This document shows positions 51,449 to 62,700 of a DNA stretch of 64,000 nucleotides, piece by piece; the stretch's first letter is position 1; the number at the start of each line of letters is the position of its first letter. Under the pieces are notes generated by a model. The model did no database searches. It was not told where the DNA came from and saw only the letters and a list, made by a program, of their open reading frames with translations. Source of the stretch: Jacaranda mimosifolia (taxonomy: Eukaryota; Streptophyta; Magnoliopsida; Lamiales; Bignoniaceae); assembly GCA_018894105.1 (NCBI GenBank), contig CM032121.1, positions 1,303,507 to 1,367,506 of the forward strand. The letters run 5' to 3'. A program made the translations under genes and the position numbers.

Positions 51449-51834
51449 GGTTATGTTTGGCTGTAAATTATAGCATTTTGTCAAAATATTTTGACAAAAT
51501 AATTTTTGGAAAGTGGAGTTGGGAAATATGATGATTGTTTGATTATGTTTTGGATAATAGGTGAAAAATGAATTGAGAAAAAATTGTTTATTTGTTTGTG
51601 TTTTGAAATAAAGCAAGATGTCACATCAATAACTTTTTATTGGGTTGATAGAGGAAATTTATATTTTAAAATTATTTATATATATGTATATATAGATTGG
51701 CTAGGGGGGACAAAAAACAAGAGGGCTATTAGCTATATATTGAGGAATGAATAGAAAATAAATTCGGATGGTATTTTGGGCTTTTGGGGGTTAAAAAATA
51801 AATTGATAATTTGCAACCAAACATAGCCATAAAT
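51449..51834. mobile_element. MITE in the upstream region of the S-acyltransferase gene
   Basis: The ends GTTATGTTTGGCTGTAAATT and the inverse of GCAACCAAACATAGCC are imperfect inverted repeats. The interior (51480-51720) is related to 331-600. It lies about 250 bp upstream of the start codon at 51195 and so may sit in or near the promoter. No clear target duplication (ACA/ATA at best). Confidence 0.6.
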
Positions 51835-51839
51835 TCAGA

Positions 51840-52874
51840 TTTATTACATTTGCCCCCTTTGCTTTATACATCAATAATGATTTTGCCCCTCCAATAATTA
51901 CAATATGTATGATCAATCACCAATCAAGCCAACAGTTATATATACCGGTGATCGATGCACATTCAATTAGTGTGCCTTTAATATTAAAGCACAATCAATG
52001 TACATATATATAAAGCACGTGCACAAAAAAGTTTATTAAAATTTTTATATTGTATAATAAATACGTATCTAATATAAAAAATAGTTGGTATTTTCAATTG
52101 AATATGAAACTTTACAAACCATCTTTCTTCGAATATCTTTTGCTTGTAAAGTGGAAATATGAAATGGTTGCAGTATGATAGAGTAATTAATAGTTACTTA
52201 TGTTATTATAAGAATTTAAAATAAAAATTAAGGACATTTTTTGTGACTCGAAAACACACTACTGAGGCAACTCATGTTTTAATAATAATATAGATCTTTT
52301 TAATTTTGCAATCACTCCTCATTACCAAAACATTTGAGAAAATATTAAAGTTTATTATATCAAATTTTTGAGATTTTGTATTGTAAATTCATGTGTACAA
52401 GTTAATTATGAGAAATTCTTTGTTCAATTATCACAAATATTTTATATATTCTATTTGGTCACTGGTCAATTGATCGAATGATATCATTATCACACTTATA
52501 TATCAAGTTCAAAATTTATATTTAAATACCTTAAAGTATCGATGCGTGTATGAATTTAAAAAAAAAATACAAATTTTTTTTGTTTAGATGCTTACCATTA
52601 CAAAATAATTTGGGTAATAAATTAAAATATAAAACCAAAACCAATAACATTGAAGCCAAATTCTCTTTTGTATAGTAGTGAAGAATTAGACAGAAAAAAG
52701 TGTTTCAAAGAAAAAGAGACCATGCCCCGCTAGAATAGTAAGATTGACCACTAACAAAGTAATTGAAATTATGTTTTCTTCTTGCTTCGCTTTCCTCAGT
52801 CACATCTTTCGGCTCATTTCCTTACAATTTACGTTAAAATTAAAAATTATAAAATTATTTACACAATATTAATA
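51840..52874. other. AT-rich spacer, no gene seen
   Basis: No coding, RNA or repeat feature could be supported here. Confidence 0.5.
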
Positions 52875-53264
52875 TTTGATTTTAGGATGAATTGCATTTT
52901 ACCCACCTGTATTATTCGTAAGTTGCAAAAAACCCCATAAAAAAAATAAATAGGCAACGAATTCTCTCATGCTTTTAAAAAAATAGCTCACTGCCTCCTT
53001 TATTAATTTGGTTATATTTTTTCATTGTAAGGACTATATTGCCCTCGTCTAAATACTACCCAATAATCCTTATTTTACCTTGATCAACCATAATTCCAAA
53101 TAACAAAAAATAGGGCTGAGAAAAATCGAAGTCTGTGCACCATAAATTTATGTGTAAATATATTATATTATATAATATGCATATATATATAATACATATA
53201 TACACATTTATATATTAAAAGATACATATATATATCTAATATTTATTAAAACCTTAAACTCCAC

Positions 53265-53610
53265 CCACCCTAGCCCCCACCCCCACAGTCGTCGACCGCG
53301 GCCAACCTTAAGAACCGACGATACATGACCGCCGAAAATATATATATATATATATATATATAGAAGGTATATATAATTTTTTTTTATAAAAGAAAGCGGC
53401 GGGCCGGCCGCATGCTACTAGTCGAAACTGGCCAAATCTAGATCTGGCTAGGTATGCCCAGCTTGCGAGTTGCCTTGGCAGCCATGTTTTAGGGCGGTGG
53501 TAGGGATTGTTTGGGGGGTATTGGTGGGGGGAGGGGATGGACGAGCTGCCATGGCAGCCATGTTTTCAGGGCGGTGGCGGGTGGGGATTGGTTTGGGGTT
53601 CATATACGTA
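53265..53610. other. GC-rich core of the Mutator-like element
   Basis: In an element otherwise above 80 percent AT, this part has GC-rich blocks such as AAGCGGCGGGCCGGCCGC. It also has an internal direct repeat around GGCAGCCATGTTTT...AGGGCGGTGG (near 53480 and near 53552). Its base composition suggests captured genic DNA (Pack-MULE), but no open frame of note or known protein could be read. Confidence 0.4.
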
Positions 53611-53779
53611 TATGTATATATAATTTTATAAATAATAAATAGTATTTAATATATATAAATATGTTATGAATAATTTTATATATATGCATGTATATAATTT
53701 TTTGTAAATATTATATAGTATTTGTTTTATATAAATATGTTATATATTTTATAAATATGAAATTATTTAGCTTTGATAA

Positions 53780-54835
53780 TTATATATATGTATGTATATA
53801 TAATTGTATAAATATTAAATAGTATTTAATTTATATAAGTATGTTATATATTTTATAAATGTAAAATTATTTAATTTTAGATTAGATAATATTTATATAT
53901 TATGTATATAGATATGTTATAAATAATTTTATATACATATATATTTTGCATATATGTATTTATATAATTTTTTTAATATTTAATTTATATAGGTATGTTA
54001 TATATTTCATAAATATAAAATTATTTAATTTTAGATTAAATAAAAGAAAAATATATATTATATATATGTATATAGATATGTTATAAATAATTTTATATAC
54101 ATATATATGATGCATATATGTATTTATATATGTATGTATATATAATTGTATAAATATTAAATAGTATTTAATTTATATAAGTATGTTATATATTTTATAA
54201 ATGTAAAATTATTTAATTTTAGATTAGATAATATATATATATATATATTATGTATATAGATATGTTATAAATAATTTTATATACATATACATTATGCATA
54301 TATGTATTTATATAATTTTTTTAATATTTAATTTATATAGGTATGTTATATATTTCATAAATACAAAATTATTTAATTTTAGATTAAATAAAAGAAAAAT
54401 ATATATTATATATATGTATATAGATATGTTATAAATAATTTTATATACATATATATGATGCATATATGTATTTATATATGTATGTATATATATAATTGTA
54501 TAAATATTAAATAGTATTTAATTTATATAAGTATGTTATATATTTTATAAATGTAAAATTATTTAATTTTAGATTAGATAATATATATATTATGTATATA
54601 GATATGTTATAAATAATTTTATATACATATACATTATGCATATATGTATTTATATAATTTTTTTAATATTTAATTTATATAGGTATGTTATATATTTCAT
54701 AAATATAAAATTATTTAATTTTAGATTAAATAAAAGAAAAATATATATTATATATATGTATATAGATATGTTATAAATAATTTTATATACATATATATGA
54801 TGCATATATGTATTTATATAATTTTTTATATGTAT
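53780..54835. repeat. AT-rich tandem array, unit about 350 bp
   Basis: About three units. For example, the block starting TATATATGTATGTATATATA near 54126 recurs near 54474. Each unit is made of two similar halves of about 175 bp sharing ATATAGATATGTTATAAATA and AAATTATTTAATTTTAGATT. The array lies wholly inside the Mutator-like element. The open frame at 54650-54877 (minus) is low-complexity Ile/Tyr/Asn and not a gene. Confidence 0.8.
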
Positions 54836-55066
54836 ATATATGTATGTGTACTCAGCAAAAAAGGGCAAAATAGACATTTAAGTATGAAAAAACCCAAAAT
54901 CAGCTGCATTTCAGGCACGTGTATGACACTGTAATATGGAGGAGGATTATTTGCTATTTTTTTAGAAGCATGAGAGGGTTCGTTGCCTATTTATTTTTCT
55001 TAAGGAGTTTTTTTTGCAACTTATGAATAAAATAGGGGATAAAATGCAATTCACCCTTTGATTTTA

Positions 55067-56424
55067 TAACATCATAGAATACATTGTACAAATTTCAGAT
55101 GCGTTTCTCATGGATATGACCTATAAAAAAAGAAGAAAAGTCCGTTCTTCTGATACAAAATCACATTTTTTACAACTAAAGTCATGTATTACTATCGGAA
55201 TAGACATAATTTAATCGCTAAATTAATACAATACTTGCCTTACAAATTTAACTTGAGTCCACTAAATTAGAAGGTCGGGATTCATGAGTCACTTAGTGTA
55301 GCTTGAGTCAAGTAGGGCTCAAATTGAGAATCTTTTCAAAAAGTGGCACACTATTTTGAATTTACATACACAAAAATAAATGTATCATTTTTAAAATTTG
55401 AAAGATTTCTTTTTCAATTCATCAGTGGCCTCATTCAAGAATTGTTGCCTTGTAGATCGACATATATCTCTATCTACTGACAAAGCAAGAAGAGTAAAAT
55501 TCGATAGATTGGTATGAATTTTTAAAAGATGCAATCGGGCAATTTCCTTCCCTTTCATCAAATTAAATTAATCTAATTGGGTCGAACTCTTCTTTGAAGT
55601 CAAGGTAAACTCATCAAATAGTATTTAACATCCAAAAAACTGATTGGACGTAAAACATCTGTAGATGGCTTTTCCATCATTTGAATTGATTGTGTAGTAT
55701 CTAAAAATACACAATGCTAAAGATAGCATAGCGATCTTGTATTAGACTGCCCGTCTTCGGTGAATATTGCTTATTCTAATTTTTATCAATAATGGTTATT
55801 GTCCATATGATTTCTAAAAATGCACAACAAATTCCTATCACTTTACCAAAGAAAAATTGTTACCTTCCTTTGTCATTCAAGTCTAACATTTTAAAAAAAT
55901 ATACGTCTTTTATTGATATATATACCACAATAAAAACAGACGAACAAACATCCCAAATACTAAAATATTGCCGAAAAAATAAACCTCATTTCTCGATGGC
56001 CTCCAGCCCATTTACAAAGTATCAATTCTTTCCATTCACCATACAGAGCAATGCAATTTCAACACCCCCATTACGAATGCCTTGCATCAGTGTTATGCTT
56101 GGAAAATTCTGGCAAAGAGAAAAAATACAAAAAACAAAAATTAAATCGTGAAGTTACATCATTTGAAAACCATGTATGCCCCTGCTCATTAATTCATTTA
56201 TTAATATAATAATAATTTTGACACCTTAAATTTTCTACAACGTATAGTAAATAAAAATATGATATTAACATTTAAATAATTTTAATACATTCATACAGAT
56301 TTTTAAATAAACCATACTCATAAAAATATGATAAATTATAATTGCGATTATAAAATAATAAATTATAATGTTAGTTATGAACATTTAACAAAAATAAAGA
56401 TATATTGGACACAACATCCAAATC
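55067..56424. other. AT-rich spacer, no gene supported
   Basis: A 119-codon frame at 55792-56151 (+) begins MVIVHMISKNAQQ. It is rich in Lys, Ile, Thr and Ser, with no domain, no evident partner exons and no promoter, so I do not call it a gene. Confidence 0.5.
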
Positions 56425-56496
56425 TCAAAAAAAGATAGCAAAAAAAATTATCCCTAAAGTCGAGACTAGAAGGAATGTATAAACCAATGCTTTCAT
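56425..56496 (-). pseudogene. psbT: Truncated psbT in a nuclear plastid DNA fragment (NUPT)
   Basis: On the minus strand the frame from 56496 reads MKALVYTFLLVSTLGIIFF then AIFF and a stop. That is the membrane-spanning start of the plastid photosystem II subunit PsbT (33-35 aa). The usual Glu2 is Lys, and the frame ends where an Arg codon CGA has become TGA, losing the 'REPPK' tail. Upstream (56497 to about 56650) probably comes from the psbB-psbT spacer, but I could not confirm its extent. It is a dead plastid insertion, not an expressed gene. Confidence 0.8.
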
Positions 56497-57261
56497 AGAT
56501 TCGATCGTTTCTTTTTCTCTTGATTCTTTTCCAATCGAGATGGATAGATCATGTTCATGGATTAACAAAAATGTACAAAAGCTCATCCAATTTGAGTACC
56601 TCTGTATGATAAACCTCAACAGAAAACTGAAAAGTAACGACAACAAGTGATTGAGTTCAGTAGTTCTTCATAATAAAGGGATAGACATTTTATTAATAGT
56701 ATAAATATAGGCTATTAGTTTCACATGGATGGATCATCATAAACCTTTGATGCATTGTTGGTGCTTCGAAAATTTCTTTAATTGACTATTAATCTTTTGC
56801 CTAATTGAATTTTTTTGCATATTTTTATTTTATTTTTAGGATTTAATGTTAAATTGATTTACTACAATGGAGCACATGGACAAGAGGAATTTCCAAAATA
56901 GCTGAGTGACATTTTGTAAATACTAAAAATTCCATACAAATTCTAAAATTAATTAAGAGTAAATTTTGTTCCTCAAACTTCTCAATTCAATTTTGATTAG
57001 AAATATATCATGAATCTTAAATTAATTATTACAAGAAAAAAATGTAAAATATCAATATAGCTCCAACATTTGTAATCAATTTCAAAATTTTTATAAAAAT
57101 AAATAAATGAAAATAATCTTTACGCATTTGAAAAATAAAAGAATAATTTGGAAACACACAGAAAATGGAAAAACCCGAAACAAAATCAATAATAAAATAT
57201 CAATTTTTTTTAAAGAAAGGAAACACTCAATATTGATAGCAAATAAAACTGAAATTTCAAA

Positions 57262-57390
57262 AAATCTCAGACATCCAAGGAAGGATAAGAGCAGCAGAAG
57301 CTCTCAAGCCCGGCGAAAGGCGAAAGCTCTCAGGCGGCCACTGCGAATGTTTTGAGAAACAAGCCTTTGGATTTATCATCATCGACAGTA
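57262..57390 (-). ncRNA. U14: U14 box C/D snoRNA, distal copy
   Basis: On the minus strand, box C ATGATGA (57376-57382) and box D CTGA (57267-57270) enclose the two conserved U14 regions. Domain A is ACATTCGCAGTGG (57339-57351). Domain B is CCTTCCTTGGATGT (57271-57284), which pairs with 18S rRNA just before box D. U14 guides 2'-O-methylation of 18S rRNA and is needed for its processing. Between the domains is a plant-type GC-rich loop (CTTTCGCCTTTCGCCGGGCT). Spurious frames on both strands cross it. Confidence 0.92.
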
Positions 57391-57506
57391 TCAAATCAAA
57401 TCCAATTAAAATTAATAAAAAAAAAATCAATTCATATTCCATCCATGTATGACCAGTAAATTACTGAAAGAAAAATGCCGACAAAGTGATGGATGGATGA
57501 AATTTT

Positions 57507-57645
57507 GAATGTGAGGGACTTGTTCATCCCTCAAGCTACCCTAATTTTCACAAGCTAGAGGGGCAGACGTTGAAAGTCCCAAATCATTCATTAAAAATGT
57601 ATACGCAAACAAATTCCCTGGCCTGCACTTCAAGCACATCAGATC
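57507..57645 (-). ncRNA. Probable H/ACA snoRNA between the U14 copies
   Basis: The 3' half folds as an H/ACA hairpin on the minus strand. A basal stem GGGACTT/AAGTCCC (57574-57580 with 57515-57521) and an upper stem CCCCTC.AGCT/AGCT.GAGGG are separated by an internal loop, as in a pseudouridylation pocket. ACA (57510-57512) follows, 15 nt after the upper stem and three nt before the proposed 3' end. A canonical H box (ANANNA) was not found and the 5' hairpin is weak, so the 5' end is approximate and the rRNA target unknown. Plant U14 genes are known to be clustered with H/ACA snoRNAs. Confidence 0.55.
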
Positions 57646-57700
57646 AAATCGGAAGAGAAGGGGAAAAAAATACACAAACGCGTACATCAGCAAATCTGCA

Positions 57701-57826
57701 GAGTCTCAGACATCCAAGGAAGGATTAAAGCAGCAGAAACTCTCAAGCCCGGCGAAAGGCGAAAGTTCTTAGGCGGCCGCTGCGAATGTTTTTGAGAAAC
57801 CGGCCTTGAATTCTTCATCACTGACC
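57701..57826 (-). ncRNA. U14: U14 box C/D snoRNA, proximal copy
   Basis: Box C GTGATGA (57815-57821) and box D CTGA (57706-57709) on the minus strand enclose ACATTCGCAGC (domain A) and CCTTCCTTGGATGT (57710-57723, domain B). The central part is nearly identical to the copy at 57262, which points to local duplication. Terminal sequences GAGGTC and GACTC can form the closing stem. It is the first snoRNA after the promoter at about 57990. Confidence 0.93.
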
Positions 57827-57980
57827 TCAATAGTATTGGGAAAAAAATGAAAAAAAAGAAGAAGCAATCATAACATAATTATAATTTACAATCACAATAA
57901 CAATTGCACAAATCAGGAAGAGAGTGTAGAGGGGAAATATTCACTGAGCAGAAGTGGACAAGAGGTTACAAGGGGAGAGA

Positions 57981-58088
57981 ATTATATAAAGGGTTGGTGG
58001 ATTAGGGTTCATTGTGAATGGAACAATCGGAAGTTTGGGCCCATAGTTGTGATTAATAATGGGCCTGTTGGGTGCTGAAGGTGGCCCA
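57981..58088 (-). promoter_or_regulatory. snoRNA cluster promoter: site II, telo-box, TATA
   Basis: Reading the minus strand, three TGGGCC (site II) elements lie at 58083-58088, 58060-58065 and 58036-58043 (palindromic TGGGCCCA). They are followed by the telo-box AACCCTAA (58002-58009) and TTTATATAAT (57981-57990). Telo-box plus site II is the known signature of plant ribosome-biogenesis and snoRNA genes. Transcription should start near 57955 and produce a polycistronic precursor. Confidence 0.8.
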
Positions 58089-58099
58089 ATTAAAATGTT

Positions 58100-58972
58100 T
58101 TTCGGACAACTCGAGTAAAATTAAGACATCAAATTTTTTGCAAAGAACATTACAAATAGTCAATAAAATTCAATTATCAAATCAATAAAATTATTCGTAC
58201 AATAAGTTAATAGAATTTAATTATCAAATTAATTAAATAAAAGTACAAACTCCACAACCAGATGCACATATAAAGTACACAAATGAACCCATTCGGGTTC
58301 GAATTTCTTACATGATAGGGAAGACACTTAGTTAATTTATTACCAAAGACATGAAGAAATAATAGTGAAATATTCTATAATTGTTTTAAAAAATTTAAAT
58401 TATTTATTGCACACCAATTATTCGTTTTATAAACTATAGTTTTACCCATACTAGCCATACACGTGGAGAACTTAATGGCTTTATGCCATGATCAATAAGG
58501 AAATTAATTTAGTATACAAAATTATATTTAAACAACTATATATAAAATGCAAATATGTCATTCTATAGTTGGTCAATCATTTTTTATTATTAAATTCAAG
58601 TAATATTTTAAAGTTTTAATATTTTAATTTCCACATCGTTTAAATATTTTTATACCGAATAAAGAGAAAAAAAATCATACTCACATAGCGATGATTTTCG
58701 TAAACATCATATCAAATTGTGATACATTTATTTTACCCTTGAATATTAATTAGTTGAGAAAGAAATTTTATTTATAAATAAAAAATCATTCTTTTTTTTT
58801 TTAGTTGGAGGTATGGGTGTTCAAGGGTTGGGTTGGGTCGGGTTTGTAAGAAAAATTAATTAAATTTAGTTGGGTTGGTTTGGATTGAATTTTATGAAAT
58901 TGAATCTCTAGATTCGAACCAAACAAATCCAATTTAGATCGGGTTGGTTTGAGTTGGATAGTCAGGTATGCC
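58100..58972. other. AT-rich spacer upstream of the snoRNA cluster
   Basis: No gene seen. From about 58809 a GGTTGGGTTGGGTCGGGTTT-like stretch resembles a further MITE into which the next element seems to have inserted. Confidence 0.45.
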
Positions 58973-59330
58973 TAGGGATGCAAATGAGCCGGGCCGAGCT
59001 TTGACTATTTTTTCAGAATCGAGCTCGAATCAAATGTATCGAGCTTGAGTTCGACAAGCTCAGAAAATTGAGGATCAAGCTTGGTTCGGTTCATTAGGTT
59101 CGAACTCACAATCAAGTTATAGGCTTGAGTTCAGCTCGAGCTCAGGCTCAGGCTCGAGCTCGAAAAGTTAAATTATTTTATAAAAAAATTTAAAATTAAT
59201 ATATTTTATTATATTTTTTATATATCAATATTTTTTTAATAAAAAATATAGGCTCACAAGCTTGTGAATAAAAATTATTTGGCTTGAGCTCAAACACTTT
59301 TCGAGTCAGCTCGATTAGTTTGCATCCCTA
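58973..59330. mobile_element. hAT-type MITE with Ac-like TAGGGATG termini
   Basis: TAGGGATGCAAATGAGCC on the left is inverse to TAGTTTGCATCCCTA on the right. Octamers GGTATGCC (58965-58972) and GCTATACC (59331-59338) agree at six of eight positions, fitting an aged 8-bp hAT target duplication. The interior has repeated GAGCTCGAG / CTCGAGCTC words and no open frame. Confidence 0.75.
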
Positions 59331-59338
59331 GCTATACC

Positions 59339-59737
59339 TATTCGATTTTATTTTTTATTTTTAATTTTTAATTTTACCTTTCAAAATATTAGATATTATT
59401 TTGATTATATATTACATTTCAATTAATGAAATAATTAAAAATTCAATTTTAAGTAGGTAAAATATTAAAATTAGTGCATTATATGACAATTTAAATATAT
59501 ATATATATTATTTTAATTTTTAATCGGGTAATCGGTTCGGGAGAGGTGCAAAATATGCATTGGCACAATTTATAGAGAGTAAAGTGAACTATTTATTTAC
59601 TCAATTTTTACTCTATACCACATAAAACGGCGCCTTTGAGTGCTAAAAATGGTGCCTTGGAGAGCTGAAAACCTCGTTCAATCCTCGGCGACGGCGAAAA
59701 AGCGGCGGGGAAATAGTCATACCGGAGTCTTGACTGG
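59339..59737 (+). promoter_or_regulatory. Upstream region of the UBP27-like gene
   Basis: AT-rich to about 59560, then GC-richer with CGGCGACGGCGAAAAAGCGG at about 59686, probably the leader. No clear TATA box. Confidence 0.35.
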
Positions 59738-62700
59738 ATGAAAATCCGAGGGAGCATAAAAATGAGTTCTTTAATTCACAATCCCGATCGTGGGTCTAAA
59801 ATAAATTGGCTTTATTATTACGGGCTGAAAGTCTCAGTGTCTGCTGGTCTATTGGGTGCTGCTGGTGTAGTTTTGGCAATAAAAGTTAAACGATATCTCG
59901 ACTTGCATCCCTCGGATCAAGACCTCGCTTCTCCCAGGTTTTGGGCTGTCCCCGGATTGAAAAATCTTGGAAACAATTGTTTCTTGAATGTTGTTTTGCA
60001 GGTAAAAATTGATTCTTGAATGTGTTATTTTCATGCGTTGTGCTCTCTTGTTTATCTTTTGCAAGAAATGCGTTTTGGTTTTATGTTGAATCTTGGTGGT
60101 TATTTTGATCAATTGGGGTGTTTAATGTTCGGTTATATATCATTGGTATTGCCAATTTTTTGTTTTTGTTTTTGTTTTTAACTCTGGTGGGGTGAATTTT
60201 GGGTTTAGGCTCTGGCAAGCTGTTCAAGTTTCAGAAAATATCTTTGTGATATGGTGAAGGAATATGGGTCATTATCAGTTGAAGAAGGAGATGAGGATAT
60301 GCCACTTGTTAATTCCTTGACTTCATTATTGGAAGGTCAGTATATTTTGTTTGTTATGTACTGATAGTTTGAATTTGGATTGAGGCGATTGCTCGTTAGA
60401 AATTTAAATGCTTCTAGTTTGTGAATTTGTTGGTGGAGTTCTCGTTGCACTTTTACATAGTTTAAGATTGAAAGAAATGCTGATGATAGTGCATCTGCTT
60501 TTGGTTGGTATGCTTATGGCTATTTTGTTGATTTTTGGGATTTTGGTAGTTTAACAAGTCGGACTTGTGTATATCGAAGAGCCTTTTGCTTGCAAATTAC
60601 CTGGCTTAGATGGTATCTTTCGAAGTGTTCAGTTGTTTTATCGTTGTCTCTTAACTCATTTTTCAGGAGGACATTCTCAGACCTTAGTAATCAACAGTGA
60701 ATTTCATGTACTCATTAGTCATTGACCGTTGTCTCAACCCCACATCCTGTTCGCTGTAATGATTTCTCATTATTGTTTGAGTGTAACTGTTTATTTTGTG
60801 AGATCTTGACTTGAGATGCCACTTTCGAAAAAATAATAGCAACCTAATCAACTATCTGGATTGGTGATTCTTGTAAAATGAAGTCGTCTCGTCTGATCCA
60901 TTAATCCCGGAATTAATTGTGTGATAAGTATTCTAGTATCAGTTCTTTTTAGTAACAGGCAAACATATAATATTCATCTACGGCGTGGCTTGATGGAAAC
61001 ATCACTATATCTTGCAGAATTATGTACCATTCGATGTAAAAGAACTATACTAAGTCCTTGGAAATTGATGCTTGCAATGGATCATTACATTCCAAGTTTC
61101 AATCTAACCAGGCAGCAGGTGCTCTTTAATTGGCATTCTACATCTTTGTCGATATGGAATTGTGGTACATCTCATTTTCTTTTGTGGACATAGGATGCCG
61201 AGGAAGCATTTTCTCATCTTTTATCTTCGTTGAGAGAAGAAATTTCAGAACATTATGTCCCCAATACAAGCTGCTTAGCAGATTTGCCTGCACTTCCTAA
61301 TGGTAGGATTCTTATCACAAAGAGAAGTGAAGAGGAAAGCGATTGGCAAAGATGGAGCCGCATTTTTCTCAAGCCTTTCGATGGGATTCTTGGGAGCATC
61401 TTAATTTGCCAAAGCTGTTCGTTTCAGGTTGAATGGTACTAGTAAGAATGTTGCTTTTTATCATTCGGATTTCTCATGTCACATTCTTTGATTGAGTGGA
61501 TGTATGACTAGTTGAATCTACATTCTGCGACGGTAATCAGGTGGTGGTGGGATCATATTGTAGATGTGAAGACAGTATAGTTCGAGAAATAAATGGAATA
61601 ATTGAACAAGATTGTAAAGCAAACCTATTAACATTTACATTAAATTTTATTCTAGAGTATCAAAACTAGAAGCAGTATTGTCTCTTTGCATTTACTAACA
61701 TCTTTTTATTACTTCTACAGATCTCTCTAGATTTTCAACTGTTTCACAGCTTACACCTTTCGCCTCCAATCAGCAGTGATGGTACAATTGTATGTTAATA
61801 CGAAATTCTCAATCATTCTTCATTGTCCTCTCACCTCTGTATTTGAGCCAACCATTGTACTAATGTTTTTTGTTATGAAAATTTAGATGGATGGATGCAC
61901 TCTGGAGGATTGCCTTAAGCAATTTTTTGCAGCTGAACATGTTGAGAATTATTGCTGCAGCAAATGTTGGCATACTGCTGCAACCAACTATCTGAGTGCA
62001 TTTGCTGAAGATAAGGTAATTTTGCATTTTGCATTTTACTTACATAAGCTGATTCCAATTCATCTATAGTTTTTGCAGAATTTATTTTTTCTTGTTATTC
62101 TATATGCACGACAAACTTCAGTCACTTTTTTTGTCTCCTCTTGCTTCAAATTTTATCATTTTTATATTACTTTAGCATCCACCACGTCATAACAGTATGC
62201 TTCTTGCAGACAGACATTGAAAAACTCCAATGCTGTAATAAGAATGATTCTTGTGAGTGCAAAACTCTCTCTTCCCTTAAAGCATTTCCTTGGTCGAATA
62301 GGTTCTCTCGTACTTTCAAGCAACTGAGTATTGCACGGAGTCCGAAGGTATGGGCATCTCAACTTCCTTGTTTTGAAACTTTAGGGTCTAAAATGGTTAT
62401 CAGAATGAAGGCGGTTTATCGACATGTTACTATCACCATTTGGACAATTGAAGAGGAAAATGTTACTGTTTGGGAAACTGCATCCCTATTCTAAGACATA
62501 AATATGCAAATCCAATACTCTATCTCATTTGAAGACAAAAACTTTTTATATGCTGTCTTTGTTGAGGTAAACTATTTTCATTTAAAAATTGGTTCATAGG
62601 TAGTTATGTCCATTTTTCAATTATAATCCTTGCAAGATTGAAGCAAGAGCTCTTCGATTTTTTATATCACTAATTTAGCCAAAAAATTGGTCTCTTCTCG

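Larger units (their letters stand above)
52885..55056. mobile_element. Mutator-like element, 2.17 kb, TIRs of about 105 bp
   Basis: The left end begins GGATGAATTGCATTTTACCC. The inverse of the right end begins GGGTGAATTGCATTTTATCC. The two stay alike for about 105 bp, sharing TAAGTTGCAAAAAA and AAATAAATAGGCAACGAA, then CTCTCATGCTT. The decamer TTTGATTTTA flanks both sides (52875-52884 and 55057-55066). Long TIRs with a 9-11-bp target duplication are the mark of Mutator-like elements (MULEs). No transposase is encoded, so it is non-autonomous. Inside are a GC-rich segment and an AT-rich tandem array, listed separately. Confidence 0.9.

Noticed and set aside
54650..54877. 75-codon minus-strand frame
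   Set aside because: Ile/Tyr/Asn repeats of the AT tandem array in the Mutator-like element.
55792..56151. 119-codon plus-strand frame
   Set aside because: No recognisable domain, no splice partners, composition like the surrounding spacer; kept only as a note.
57107..57442. Short frames on both strands at 57107-57355 and 57257-57442
   Set aside because: They cross the U14 snoRNA at 57262-57390; the conserved signal is RNA, not protein.
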